Assembly: GCA_944319745.1 (NCBI GenBank) | Contig: CALUET010000002.1 | Coordinates: forward strand, 1 to 64,000 | Length of the DNA: 64,000 nucleotides | DNA from: an uncultured Phocaeicola sp. | Lineage (GTDB): Bacteria; Bacteroidota; Bacteroidia; Bacteroidales; Bacteroidaceae | Direction of reading: 5' to 3' | In this document: in pieces, positions 17,459-26,379 of the stretch | Numbering within the stretch: position 1 is the first letter of the stretch | Layout: every line of letters begins with the position of its first letter | Program-made: the position numbers and the translations under genes | Notes under the pieces: model-generated | The model's input: the letters and a program-made list of their open reading frames with translations, nothing else | Database searches by the model: none | What the model was told of the DNA's origin: nothing

Positions 17459-18070
17459 TCAATGTTTTTTCCAGGTTGCGCTGTGGCGTTCTTTAAGTTC
17501 GCGGGCAAGGTCTTCGATGCGGTATCCTTTCGATGTAAGCAATACGATGAGATGATAGAGAAGATCGGCTCCTTCATATATCAGCCGTTCGTCTGTACCG
17601 TTGCATGCTTCGATAACGGTTTCTACGGCTTCTTCTCCAACTTTCTGCGCCATTTTGTTGACTCCCGACTTAAACAAACTGGTTGTATACGATTTTTCAG
17701 GCATTTCTTCGTGACGTTTGTCTATAAAGTCTTGCAATTCTTTCAGGAAGAGTACGTCTTCTTCGTTTTTTTCTCCCCAGCAAGTATCGGTACCTTTGTG
17801 GCAAACCGGTCCGCAGGGATTGGCTTTTATCAGTAAAGTATCGTTGTCGCAGTCGGGAAGGATGGAAACGACGTTCAGGAAATTACCGCTTTCTTCCCCT
17901 TTCGTCCACAGACGGTTTTTGGTACGGCTGAAGAATGTTACTTTCCCGCTGGCCAACGTTTGTTCGTAGGCTTCCTTGTTCATGAATCCCAGCATCAGTA
18001 CTTTTTGAGTGGAATTATCTTGTATTATGGCCGGAATCAGGCCGTTCATTTTGTCGAAATTCAGTTCCAT
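17459..18070 (-). CDS. hisIE: Bifunctional phosphoribosyl-AMP cyclohydrolase / phosphoribosyl-ATP pyrophosphatase
   Basis: A 203-residue fused enzyme for steps two and three of histidine synthesis. The HisI half (about 1-115) shows the zinc/Mg motifs FSRTKNRLWTKGEESGN, DCDNDTLL and CHKGTDTCW. The HisE half (about 116-203) shows SYTTSLFKSG, KVGEEAVETVIEA and EGADLLYHLIVLL. The ATG at 18070 (MELNFDKMNG) starts the family domain and leaves 23 bases after hisF; an upstream extension would overlap hisF. Confidence 0.95.
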   Translation of the reverse strand: MELNFDKMNGLIPAIIQDNSTQKVLMLGFMNKEAYEQTLASGKVTFFSRTKNRLWTKGEESGNFLNVVSILPDCDNDTLLIKANPCGPVCHKGTDTCWGEKNEEDVLFLKELQDFIDKRHEEMPEKSYTTSLFKSGVNKMAQKVGEEAVETVIEACNGTDERLIYEGADLLYHLIVLLTSKGYRIEDLARELKERHSATWKKH

Positions 18071-18093
18071 AGGTTGTATGTATTTTAGCGTTT

Positions 18094-18849
18094 TTATATT
18101 CTGATGTTGATGTTTTCCTTGCAAAGATACTTTTTTAATTCCGGAATCGGTATTTCTCCGAAGTGAAATACGCTGGCTGCCAGAGCCGCGTCGGCCTTTC
18201 CTTTTGTGAAAGCATCCTTGAAGTCTTCTTGTTTGCCCGCGCCGCCTGAAGCGATGACCGGGATGCTCAATATGTCATGCAGGCGGGAAAGTGCTTCGTT
18301 TGCGTACCCCTTTTTTACACCGTCATGGTCCATACTGGTGAAAAGTATTTCGCCTGCGCCGCGTTCGTTTGCCTCTTTTGCCCAGTCAAACAGCTCGTGT
18401 TCGGTCTCTATTCGTCCTCCGTTGAGATAACATTTCCATCCTTGGGGTGTTTGACGGGCATCAATTGCTACGACGCACACCTGCGAACCGAAGTTTCGCG
18501 CTATGTCGTTTATCAGTTGCGGGTTACGTATGGCCGAAGAGTTGACAGAAACTTTGTCGGCTCCGGCGTTTAAAAGACGTTCCACATCGTGAAGTTCGTG
18601 GATGCCGCCGCCCACCGTGAACGGAATGTTTATGTGTGCTGCGATGCGTTTTACCAGTTCGGTAAACGTTTTCCTGCCTTCATGGCTGGCTGTTATATCC
18701 AAATAGACAAGCTCGTCGGCGCCTTGTTCGCTGTAATTCATGCCCAGCTCTACCGGATCTCCGGCTTGTCGGAGGTTGACAAAATTGGTGCCTTTTACCG
18801 TTTGCCCGTCTTTGATGTCTAAACAAGGTATAATTCTTTTTGCTAACAT
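18094..18849 (-). CDS. hisF: Imidazole glycerol phosphate synthase cyclase subunit
   Basis: A 251-residue (beta/alpha)8 barrel that, with HisH, converts PRFAR plus ammonia to imidazole glycerol phosphate and AICAR. The start [20 protein letters not shown] carries the catalytic Asp11, and VVAIDARQ holds the second catalytic Asp (about residue 130). Phosphate-binding loops TVGGGI and IASGGAG are present. It lies 12 bases after hisA. Confidence 0.97.
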   Translation of the reverse strand: MLAKRIIPCLDIKDGQTVKGTNFVNLRQAGDPVELGMNYSEQGADELVYLDITASHEGRKTFTELVKRIAAHINIPFTVGGGIHELHDVERLLNAGADKVSVNSSAIRNPQLINDIARNFGSQVCVVAIDARQTPQGWKCYLNGGRIETEHELFDWAKEANERGAGEILFTSMDHDGVKKGYANEALSRLHDILSIPVIASGGAGKQEDFKDAFTKGKADAALAASVFHFGEIPIPELKKYLCKENINIRI

Positions 18850-18861
18850 GTCACGTTGTTT

Positions 18862-19581
18862 TTATAAAAAGATGCTGAGCTTTTTAAGGGAAATACGCCC
18901 TTCATACAGTGCTTTCCCGAAAACTACCGCAGGAATGCCGGCATCATCCAGCTTTTGGATGTCCTCGATGCAGGAAACGCCACCGCTTGCTATGAGATGA
19001 AGCTCGGGATATTCTTTCATGATGCTTTTGTAAAGTTCGATGGAAGGTCCTGTCAGCATGCCGTCACACTGGATGTCTGTGCATAAAACCTTGCGTACTC
19101 CCTGTTCGATGTATTGCTTCAGAAACGGCATAAGCTCTTGTTGGCTTTCTTCTTTCCACCCGTTGATTGCGATTTTATTATCCTTTACGTCGGCTCCGAG
19201 AATGATTTGTTCCGGTCCGTATTTTTCCAGCCATTGCATGAACAGTTCCGGTTGTTTTACGGCAACACTGCCCAGTGTGACCATTTGTGCGCCGTTGTCG
19301 AATGCAATGATCAGGTCTTCGTCGCTTTTGATTCCTCCGCCGAAATCGATAATGAGCGATGTCTTTGCGGCAATTTGTTCAAGTGTTTGGTAATTGACGA
19401 TGTGATGCGATGCGGCACCGTCGAGGTCGACAATGTGTAAACGTCGCAAACCGTTTGCTTCAAATTCTTTGGCTACTTCCACAGGATTCTCGTTGTATAT
19501 TTTCTTCGAATCGTACATTCCTTGTGAAAGCCGTACGCATTTTCCGTCAATGATGTCGATGGCAGGGATCAGTTCAATCAT
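18862..19581 (-). CDS. hisA: ProFAR isomerase
   Basis: A 239-residue (beta/alpha)8 barrel, paralogue of HisF, that isomerises ProFAR to PRFAR. Catalytic Asp8 is in LIPAIDIIDGKCVRL, and the second catalytic Asp is in CTDIQCDGMLTGPS (near residue 167-172). The phosphate loop FGGGIKS is conserved. It is 17 bases downstream of hisH within the operon. Confidence 0.96.
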   Translation of the reverse strand: MIELIPAIDIIDGKCVRLSQGMYDSKKIYNENPVEVAKEFEANGLRRLHIVDLDGAASHHIVNYQTLEQIAAKTSLIIDFGGGIKSDEDLIIAFDNGAQMVTLGSVAVKQPELFMQWLEKYGPEQIILGADVKDNKIAINGWKEESQQELMPFLKQYIEQGVRKVLCTDIQCDGMLTGPSIELYKSIMKEYPELHLIASGGVSCIEDIQKLDDAGIPAVVFGKALYEGRISLKKLSIFL

Positions 19582-19598
19582 AATTCGTGAAACGTTTT

Positions 19599-20189
19599 TT
19601 AGAGGTTTAGAAAATTCTTCAGTATTCTTTCTCCGGTTTTTCCGCTTTTTTCCGGGTGAAACTGTGTGGCGTAGAAATTATCTTTATGCAGTGCCGCACT
19701 GAACGGAAGGATGTATTCCGTTTGGGCGGCGGTAAAGTTGTTTACGGGTACATAGTAGCTGTGTACGAAGTAAACGAATTCTTCTTTATCGAACCCTTCG
19801 AACAGCGGACTGTTTGTATTCGTCAGAGTGTTCCATCCCATGTGAGGAACTTTATCATCGTGCTCTTTGGGTATGAAGCGTAACACGTCGGTATCAAACA
19901 ATCCTAAGCATTCGGTGTCTCCTTCTTCGGAATGTTTGCACATTAACTGCATGCCCAGGCAAATGCCCAAAACCGGTTGTTTCAGCGATTTGATGAGTTC
20001 GTCCAGCCGGTTTTTGCGCAGGTATTCCATGGTTGTTCTCGCTTCGCCCACACCGGGAAAGATAACTTTGTCGGCATTGGAGAGTATCTCTTTGTCATTT
20101 GTCACAATAGGTTCTATGCCTAATCGCCTTAATGCATGTTCAACCGAGAAGATGTTTCCCGCATTATATTTAATGATTGCTATATTCAT
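19599..20189 (-). CDS. hisH: Imidazole glycerol phosphate synthase glutaminase subunit
   Basis: A 196-residue class I glutamine amidotransferase that feeds ammonia to HisF. The nucleophile is in the GICLGMQL elbow (Cys77), and the His/Glu partners are in TQFHPEKSG near the C-terminus. The gene begins seven bases after the preceding TPR protein gene and opens the hisH-hisA-hisF-hisIE block; hisG, hisD, hisC and hisB are not in the window. Confidence 0.96.
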   Translation of the reverse strand: MNIAIIKYNAGNIFSVEHALRRLGIEPIVTNDKEILSNADKVIFPGVGEARTTMEYLRKNRLDELIKSLKQPVLGICLGMQLMCKHSEEGDTECLGLFDTDVLRFIPKEHDDKVPHMGWNTLTNTNSPLFEGFDKEEFVYFVHSYYVPVNNFTAAQTEYILPFSAALHKDNFYATQFHPEKSGKTGERILKNFLNL

Positions 20190-20196
20190 GAGGCAT

Positions 20197-21900
20197 TCAT
20201 TTTTTTTGATATTCCTGAAGAAGTTCGTCGGCTACCGTGTCGCCCAGTTCTTTTGCTTTCTGTAAATTGGTCATGCCTTCAGCTTCTTTTTTCTGTGATA
20301 TCTGGCAATATCCCAACATTCTATAGGCCGCAGCGTTTTTATCGTTTAGGGAAATTGCTTTCTCCAATGCTTTGATTGCTTCGTCCGGCTGGTTAATTCG
20401 GAGGTGCACACTGCCTTTTTCCATCCAGTAATCCGAATTGTTCGGCTCCATTTCTACCGCTTTGTTTATGTCATCGAGCGCTTGTTGATACATTTTGCAT
20501 TGCATCTCTTCTATTTCCCTCGTGATATAAAACTCGGCAGATACTTGTCCTAACATGGCTTCGCTGTATAAATTATAGTCGAAAACGGCTTCCCTGTGTT
20601 GGCCGGCCTCGCTCTTTATCCGTGCACGTTCGTATATATAGGGTGCAGCTTCTCGACCATATGGAGGATTGAACTTGGCGATTGCACTATCCATTAGGGC
20701 AATAATTTCCGTTTTATCTTCGCTTCCCATTCTTTCTCTCGTGCGGGCTGCCGAATAGAAACTGTTTGCCGATGCCAAAGACGAGCGGTTTACGAAGTCG
20801 TAAGCGGCCAAGGCTTCAGGATATTTCTGCATGGCAAAATAAATATTACCCATTGTCTGATAGTAAATGGGGGCGGGAGATATTTGGATGGCTGCGTTGA
20901 TTTCGTCGATAGCCCTTTCGTATGTCCATTCTTTGTAGGGTTCTTGTGCCCCGATTCCCAATAAATAATTGTATAAAAACTTGGCTATGCTTGAGTGAAC
21001 TTCTTCTTTCGGTTCCGCTATTTTCAGCATGTTTTCCAGATCTTCTTCTGCCAGTTGGTAATGTTCATCGTCGTTGAATGTAGCTTGTGCGGTGGCGCGA
21101 CGAACATAACCCTCCGGGTTTTTGGGATACATAGCGATAAATTCGTTGAGTAAGGATATGTATTCTTCTCTGTCCAATTTAGAAGATATCATGTAAAGAT
21201 AGACCAATGCTTCTGATTCATTCTCGGGGAGTCCTTTTCTGATTCCTATGGAATTTAGTGTGAAATCGTTGCCCGATAAGGCACCGATGGAGAGAGATTG
21301 GGCATAACCTATGCCGATGGCAAAGCTTTCCTTGCTGTCGTCTGATACGTTTTTCTGAATCAATCCCAACACTTCTCCGTTTGCGTTCATCAACGGACAA
21401 CTTACGGTCTTGTCGGTTGTCTGCATGTCGAGGGTATAATAAAACGAATCGTTGCTGATAGAATCGACTTTTGTTATTTTTCCGCTTTGGCCCGATACCG
21501 ATTTTTGCGTGGAGTAGGGAAGAAGATATACGGTTTCTCCTACGGCAGCAGGCTGTGGAGCGGGGACAAGATACTCCTGCTTTTTATCTGTTTCTGCCTT
21601 AAACTTAACGACATCGTATATATCGCTGGCGCCCATGATGTACTTAACCGGCAGCTCTTTTCCTTCTGTTGTAACGATTATGGCGCGTTCTGCTCCTTCA
21701 AACAGGCTGTAATCGGAGACGGCAGTTCCCGTTTCGTCGATGTAAAAGCCGTTTCCGGTATTTAAAATCTTATCGTTCTTATCGTAGGTTATTACGGAAA
21801 AGACGGCTTTACGAGCCTTATTAACCCATTTGGGTAATTCCTGTGCTGCGCACAAACTATACGGTATCAGACAGCAGAGAATGAGTATGTTTTTTTTCAT
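20197..21900 (-). CDS. Secreted TPR protein with an inactive trypsin-like domain
   Basis: The 567-residue protein has a signal peptide (residues 1-19, ending CAAQ), a trypsin/HtrA-like domain at about 22-200 and a TPR-rich C-terminal half (about 215-560, with clear repeats around DSDYWMEKGSVHLRINQPDE and the final repeat). The protease triad is broken: the His position in the strand after NGFYIDETGTAVS is Tyr64-Ser65, and the GNSGGPL loop is replaced by DKTVSCPL, putting Val166 where Ser is expected. The Asp motif (SDIYDVVKF) remains. It is therefore probably a periplasmic binding or scaffold protein. The start at 21900 is chosen for its signal peptide; an ATG three codons earlier also exists. 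Confidence 0.8.
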   Translation of the reverse strand: MKKNILILCCLIPYSLCAAQELPKWVNKARKAVFSVITYDKNDKILNTGNGFYIDETGTAVSDYSLFEGAERAIIVTTEGKELPVKYIMGASDIYDVVKFKAETDKKQEYLVPAPQPAAVGETVYLLPYSTQKSVSGQSGKITKVDSISNDSFYYTLDMQTTDKTVSCPLMNANGEVLGLIQKNVSDDSKESFAIGIGYAQSLSIGALSGNDFTLNSIGIRKGLPENESEALVYLYMISSKLDREEYISLLNEFIAMYPKNPEGYVRRATAQATFNDDEHYQLAEEDLENMLKIAEPKEEVHSSIAKFLYNYLLGIGAQEPYKEWTYERAIDEINAAIQISPAPIYYQTMGNIYFAMQKYPEALAAYDFVNRSSLASANSFYSAARTRERMGSEDKTEIIALMDSAIAKFNPPYGREAAPYIYERARIKSEAGQHREAVFDYNLYSEAMLGQVSAEFYITREIEEMQCKMYQQALDDINKAVEMEPNNSDYWMEKGSVHLRINQPDEAIKALEKAISLNDKNAAAYRMLGYCQISQKKEAEGMTNLQKAKELGDTVADELLQEYQKK

Positions 21901-21917
21901 GTTCAGCATGCTTATGG

Positions 21918-22667
21918 TTATTCTTCTGTTAGTTTTCGTTGTTTTATGGCTTCGTATATTAATATTCCTGCGGCCACAGAAACGTTAAGCGACTGAATTT
22001 TCCCGAATAACGGTATTTTAATCCATTCATCGCATAAGGATAGGTGTTCGTAAGGAATGCCGGTATCTTCCGCGCCCATGACGATGCAGGTCGGATTTTT
22101 ATAGTCGGCTTTTATGTAATCGTAGTCGCCTTCTTCGGTGGCTGCTACGATTTTGAATCCGCAATCTTTCAAGTATTTGATGGTTTGGGTGAGGTTTTTT
22201 TCCCGGCATACGGGCAGGGTATGAAGAGCTCCTGCGGACGTTTTGATGGCATCGGCGTTTACGCTGACGCTGTTTTTGGCGGGAATGATGATGGCATTGA
22301 CGCCGGCACACTCGCAGGTTCGGGCTATTGCTCCGAAGTTTCGCACATCGGTGAGTCCGTCTAATAAGATGAACAGCGGATTTTCTCCTTGTTCAAACAG
22401 GAAAGGAACGATATCTTCTGTGCGTTGATAGGCGATGGGAGAGATAAAAGCGATTACTCCCTGATGGTTTTTACGGGTAATTCTGTTAAGACGTTCCACC
22501 GGCACTCTCTGCACCGGTGCAAACGTATCTTTCAGAGCGGTGAAAAGTTCTTTCGACAATTCGCCTTGCATATCTTTCTTTATAAGAATCTTATCAATCT
22601 CTTTTCCTGCTTCTATTGCTTCTATAACGGCTCTTATGCCGAATATCATCTCGTTTTTTTCTATCAT
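21918..22667 (-). CDS. rlmB: 23S rRNA 2'-O-methyltransferase RlmB-like
   Basis: A 249-residue SpoU methyltransferase, start MIEKNEMIFGIRAVIEAI. It has an N-terminal L30e-like RNA-binding domain (to about residue 80) and SPOUT motifs LDGLTDVRNFGAIARTCEC, VMGAEDTGIP and IPLFGKIQSLNVSVAAGI. RlmB methylates G2251 in 23S rRNA with S-adenosylmethionine in E. coli. The NSVSVNADAIKTSAGAL stretch supports RlmB over other SpoU members. It follows recN closely. Confidence 0.9.
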   Translation of the reverse strand: MIEKNEMIFGIRAVIEAIEAGKEIDKILIKKDMQGELSKELFTALKDTFAPVQRVPVERLNRITRKNHQGVIAFISPIAYQRTEDIVPFLFEQGENPLFILLDGLTDVRNFGAIARTCECAGVNAIIIPAKNSVSVNADAIKTSAGALHTLPVCREKNLTQTIKYLKDCGFKIVAATEEGDYDYIKADYKNPTCIVMGAEDTGIPYEHLSLCDEWIKIPLFGKIQSLNVSVAAGILIYEAIKQRKLTEE

Positions 22668-22695
22668 AAGTGTATATTTATCAAATAAAAAGCGG

Positions 22696-24360
22696 TTATT
22701 TGAAACCCAATAGTTCCCGGGCATTGTTCAGTGCCGCTTCGGTCAGTTGGGCTCCACTTAACATGTTTGCAATTTCATGAACGCGTTCTTCGCGAGTGAG
22801 CATGCGTATGTAGCTGTTCGTTCCCGTGTCGGTATCTTCTTTGTAAACCTTATAATGTGTCGTACCGCGCGCGGCGATTTGCGGAAGATGCGTAATGCTT
22901 ATCACTTGTCTGTCACGTTCTCCCATGTCCTGCATGATGATTGCCATTCTCTCGGCTATCGAGCCTGACACGCCTGTATCGATTTCATCGAAGATGATAG
23001 TGGGCAGCTTTACTGCTCCGGCTATCATGGCTTTTAGTGAAAGCATGACGCGTGCGATTTCTCCTCCCGAGGCGATATCTGCAAGGTTCTGCATCTTCCC
23101 GTTCTTGTTTGCCGAGAAAAGGAATGCAATGCGGTCCATCCCTTTTGAATCGGGCTCTTTCTTTGGGGTGATTTCTATGGAAAAACGCACGTTGGGCATG
23201 CCTAAAGGGATAAGGAGAGACTGCATCTTTTCTTCGATTTTCCTTGCCGACTGCATGCGCAAACGTGAAAGAACGGATGCCTGTTCGAGGACTTTTTCGT
23301 AAAGCTCCTGTTTCTCCTTTTTCAATGCTTCGATGTTTTCATCGAAAGACGTAATTGTTTGCAGATTTTCCCGGTATTGTTTGGTCAGTTCGATGAGGTC
23401 TTTTATCGAATTGACGTGATGCTTTTGTTGTAAAGAATAAATCAAATTCAGCCGTTCGTTTACGTAATCCAGTCGGGAAGGGTTGAAGTCTATGTTTTCC
23501 TGTGCGTTTGAAATGTCGCGAACAATGTCTTTCAATTCAATGTAGCAGCTGTTCAATCGTTCGTACCATTCGCCGGCCTGAGGATACACTTGCAGAATGT
23601 TTTGTAAAGTTTGCAGACATTCTCCCGCAGACGTCAGTATGCCTGCCTCGTCGTTTTCTATACTTTCCGACACTTTATATAGGGAAGCTTTGATGTCTTC
23701 GGCGTGGTTCAGAAGGTCTGCTTCTTGTTCCAGGGTGTCTTGCTCGTCTTCTTTTAAATCAGCATTCTCGAGCTGTTCCAACTGGAAACGGATAAAATCT
23801 TCGTCCTGACGCCCTTTTTCTGCGCTGGATATAAGGTCGTCCAGTTGACGGCATACTTGTTTATAGTTCGCGTGAAGCATTTGGTATGCGGATAATTCGC
23901 CGGAATCTTGCGCAATAATATCCACAATGTTCAGCTGAAATTCTTCTTTGTTGAGCAAAAGATTCTGGTGCTGGCTGTGAATATCTATCAGGCTTTCTCC
24001 CAAAACTTTCAGTTGCGAGAGCGTGGCGGGGGTGTCGTTTATGAAAGCTCTGCTTTTTCCGTTGGCTGAAACTTCCCGTCGCAGGATGCAGTCTTCCGCA
24101 TCGTAATCAATATCGTTTTCGCTGAAAAAAGATTCGAGTCCGTAATCTTTTATTCGGAAGTGTGCCTCGACTACGCATTTCGGAGCATTGTTTTTTATGG
24201 CTTTTGTGTCGGCTCTTTGTCCCAGCAACAGGCCGATTGCTCCTAAAATAATGGATTTTCCGGCACCTGTTTCGCCTGTAATCACTGAAAAGCCCGGCGT
24301 GAAATCAATATCCAGCCGTTCTATCAGCGCGTAGTTTTCTATATGAATGGATTGTAACAT
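22696..24360 (-). CDS. recN: DNA repair ATPase RecN
   Basis: A 554-residue SMC-like protein for double-strand break repair. The Walker A motif GETGAGKS (residues 30-37) lies in the N-terminal half-head, a coiled coil spans about 150-380, and the C-terminal half-head carries the IASGGEIARVMLSLKAMI signature and the Walker B IIFDEIDTGVSG. Length is normal. It is in the conserved Bacteroidales order coaBC-recN-rlmB, and its start is nine bases after coaBC. Confidence 0.96.
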   Translation of the reverse strand: MLQSIHIENYALIERLDIDFTPGFSVITGETGAGKSIILGAIGLLLGQRADTKAIKNNAPKCVVEAHFRIKDYGLESFFSENDIDYDAEDCILRREVSANGKSRAFINDTPATLSQLKVLGESLIDIHSQHQNLLLNKEEFQLNIVDIIAQDSGELSAYQMLHANYKQVCRQLDDLISSAEKGRQDEDFIRFQLEQLENADLKEDEQDTLEQEADLLNHAEDIKASLYKVSESIENDEAGILTSAGECLQTLQNILQVYPQAGEWYERLNSCYIELKDIVRDISNAQENIDFNPSRLDYVNERLNLIYSLQQKHHVNSIKDLIELTKQYRENLQTITSFDENIEALKKEKQELYEKVLEQASVLSRLRMQSARKIEEKMQSLLIPLGMPNVRFSIEITPKKEPDSKGMDRIAFLFSANKNGKMQNLADIASGGEIARVMLSLKAMIAGAVKLPTIIFDEIDTGVSGSIAERMAIIMQDMGERDRQVISITHLPQIAARGTTHYKVYKEDTDTGTNSYIRMLTREERVHEIANMLSGAQLTEAALNNARELLGFK

Positions 24361-24369
24361 TACCTGGTT

Positions 24370-25575
24370 TTATGAATCTTTATTATACAGCGACACGAGT
24401 TTGTCTACAATATCGCTTGCAACCTCTTGCTTTGTTTTCAGCGGATAAGGCGTTTTTTTGTTGGAATCAATGATGGTAATTTTGTTGGTTTCGCAACGAA
24501 ATCCTGCTCCTTCATCCCTTAAAGAGTTGAGAACAATGAAGTCGAGGTTTTTGCGCGTTAGCTTTTCTTTTGCATTTGCCGCCTCGTTGTTTGTCTCAAG
24601 TGCAAATCCTATCAGCCGTTGGCCGTGGCGTTTTTGCTGTCCCAAAGCCGCCGCGATGTCATGCGTCGGCATCAGTTGTAAGGAAAGTCCGTTTTGTGTG
24701 CGCTTGATTTTCCCGTCGGCGACTGTTTCGGGGGTGAAGTCTGCCACTGCGGCACACAGTATTCCCGTATCGGCATGCCGATAAGCTTCGATGGCAGCCT
24801 CGTACATTTCTTTTGCACTTTCTATGTTTATGCGTTGAATGTTCGGATGTTTTGGAGTAAGGCTGACCGGCCCGCTGATAAGAATTACCTTTGCTCCTCT
24901 TTGTGCGCACTCTTCCGCAAGGGCATAGCCCATTTTGCCTGAAGAATAATTTCCTATAAAACGTACGGGATCAATCTTTTCGTATGTGGGACCTGCCGTG
25001 ATCATGATTGTATGTCCTTGCAGTGTTTGCCGTTTCGTAAAGAAGGCTTCTAAGTGTTCGATGATTTTCTCCGGCTCTTCCATCCGGCCTTTTCCTGTCA
25101 GATGGCTGGCAAGTTCTCCCGTGGTCGGCTCGATGATGTAGTTACCAAACTTCCGCAATGTTTCCAAATTTCGTTGTGTAGACGGATGCGCATACATGTC
25201 TAAGTCCATGGCCGGCGCGATGAATACGGGAGCTTTCATCGAGAGATAAGTTGTAATCAGCATATTGTCGGCTATGCCGTTCGCCATCTTTCCGATGGTG
25301 GATGCTGTTGCCGGAGCGATAAGCATGGCATCGGCCCATAAGCCCAAGTCCACGTGGCTGTGCCATGTTCCGTCTCTTTGTGAGAAAAAATCACTGATTA
25401 CCGGTTTACTCGTCAAGGCCGACAATGTGATGGGAGTAATAAATTCTTTTCCTGCGGGGGTAATGACTATTTGCACTTCCGCACCTTTTTTTATCAATCC
25501 TCGTGTTAAAACTGCCGCTTTATATGCAGCAATGCTTCCGGTTATGCCTAATACAATTTTCTTTCCTTGCATCAT
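24370..25575 (-). CDS. coaBC: Bifunctional phosphopantothenoylcysteine decarboxylase / phosphopantothenate-cysteine ligase
   Basis: A 401-residue fusion for two steps of coenzyme A synthesis. The CoaC half (1-190) is a flavoprotein with GITGSIAAYKAA, the active-site His in GTWHSHVDL and PAMDLDMYAHPS. The CoaB half (190-401) shows ITAGPTYEKIDPVRFIGN and the KxKK-related KLTRKNLDFIVLN region. The first two codons are both ATG, so the start may be 25575 or 25572. The next upstream gene, an exonuclease, ends five bases before. Confidence 0.95.
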   Translation of the reverse strand: MMQGKKIVLGITGSIAAYKAAVLTRGLIKKGAEVQIVITPAGKEFITPITLSALTSKPVISDFFSQRDGTWHSHVDLGLWADAMLIAPATASTIGKMANGIADNMLITTYLSMKAPVFIAPAMDLDMYAHPSTQRNLETLRKFGNYIIEPTTGELASHLTGKGRMEEPEKIIEHLEAFFTKRQTLQGHTIMITAGPTYEKIDPVRFIGNYSSGKMGYALAEECAQRGAKVILISGPVSLTPKHPNIQRINIESAKEMYEAAIEAYRHADTGILCAAVADFTPETVADGKIKRTQNGLSLQLMPTHDIAAALGQQKRHGQRLIGFALETNNEAANAKEKLTRKNLDFIVLNSLRDEGAGFRCETNKITIIDSNKKTPYPLKTKQEVASDIVDKLVSLYNKDS

Positions 25576-25579
25576 TTTC

Positions 25580-26353
25580 TTACATCAATTTGCTTTGGCG
25601 CAATTTGATTTTGGTTAAAACATCCTTTGTGTTCAGGGTGAAATCGCCGTTTAATATCCATCCGTAATATCCCGGATCTCGTTGGAATACTTCGGCTACG
25701 GGCATCCCTTTGTATTTCCCAAAGTTAAAAATCTCCACTCCGTTGTCATCATATACGATGCGGCCCGCGAAGTCTGCGTTCTTGGTAAACGTAGAATAGT
25801 CGGAAAGGAAGTTAATATCGTTCTCCAACACTTCGGGGTAACGGTCTAATTGTGCTTTTAGTACTTCATAAGTGGCACGTGTGTCGGCTTCGGCCGTATG
25901 GGCATCTTCAAGATTTTTCCCGCAATAAAATTTGTAGGCTGCCGACAATGTCCGTTGTTCAAGCTTATGATATATGACCTGTACGTCGATGAACCGGCGT
26001 TTACTCAGGTCGATGTCGATGCCTGCACGCAGAAATTCTTCGACCAACAACGGGACATCGAAACGATTGGAATTAAATCCGGCAATGTCGGCGCCTTCAA
26101 AATCTTTTTCAATGTTCTTGGCCTCTTCTTTAAATTTCGGGCAGTCGGCAACGTCTGCATCGTATATTCCATGAATGGCGGAGGACGTTTCCGGGATATG
26201 TACTCCCGGGTTTATGCGCATTGTTTTGCTTTCTTCATTGCCATTCGGGTAGATCTTTAAATAACTTATTTCTACGATATGGTCATTGTTTATGTTTGTT
26301 CCTGTTGTTTCCAGGTCGAAAAATATCAAAGGTCTTTTTAAGTTCAGTTTCAT
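25580..26353 (-). CDS. 3'-5' exonuclease (DnaQ-like)
   Basis: A 257-residue DEDD exonuclease. Exo I is FFDLETTGTN (Asp12, Glu14), Exo II is IAGFNSNRFDVPLL and Exo III is HTAEADTRATYEVLKAQL (HxAxxD type, DEDDh). This is the fold of the polymerase III epsilon proofreading subunit and related nucleases. A C-terminal extension from about residue 190 includes a GKYKGMPVAEV segment typical of the DUF3820-type tail seen in putative quorum-linked and exonuclease proteins. Its position directly after dnaN, with three bases of overlap to the upstream extension, suggests a replication or repair role. The ATG at 26353 begins the domain. Confidence 0.85.
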   Translation of the reverse strand: MKLNLKRPLIFFDLETTGTNINNDHIVEISYLKIYPNGNEESKTMRINPGVHIPETSSAIHGIYDADVADCPKFKEEAKNIEKDFEGADIAGFNSNRFDVPLLVEEFLRAGIDIDLSKRRFIDVQVIYHKLEQRTLSAAYKFYCGKNLEDAHTAEADTRATYEVLKAQLDRYPEVLENDINFLSDYSTFTKNADFAGRIVYDDNGVEIFNFGKYKGMPVAEVFQRDPGYYGWILNGDFTLNTKDVLTKIKLRQSKLM

Positions 26354-26379
26354 TTTTCTCGTTCTTTTGCCTGATTTAA

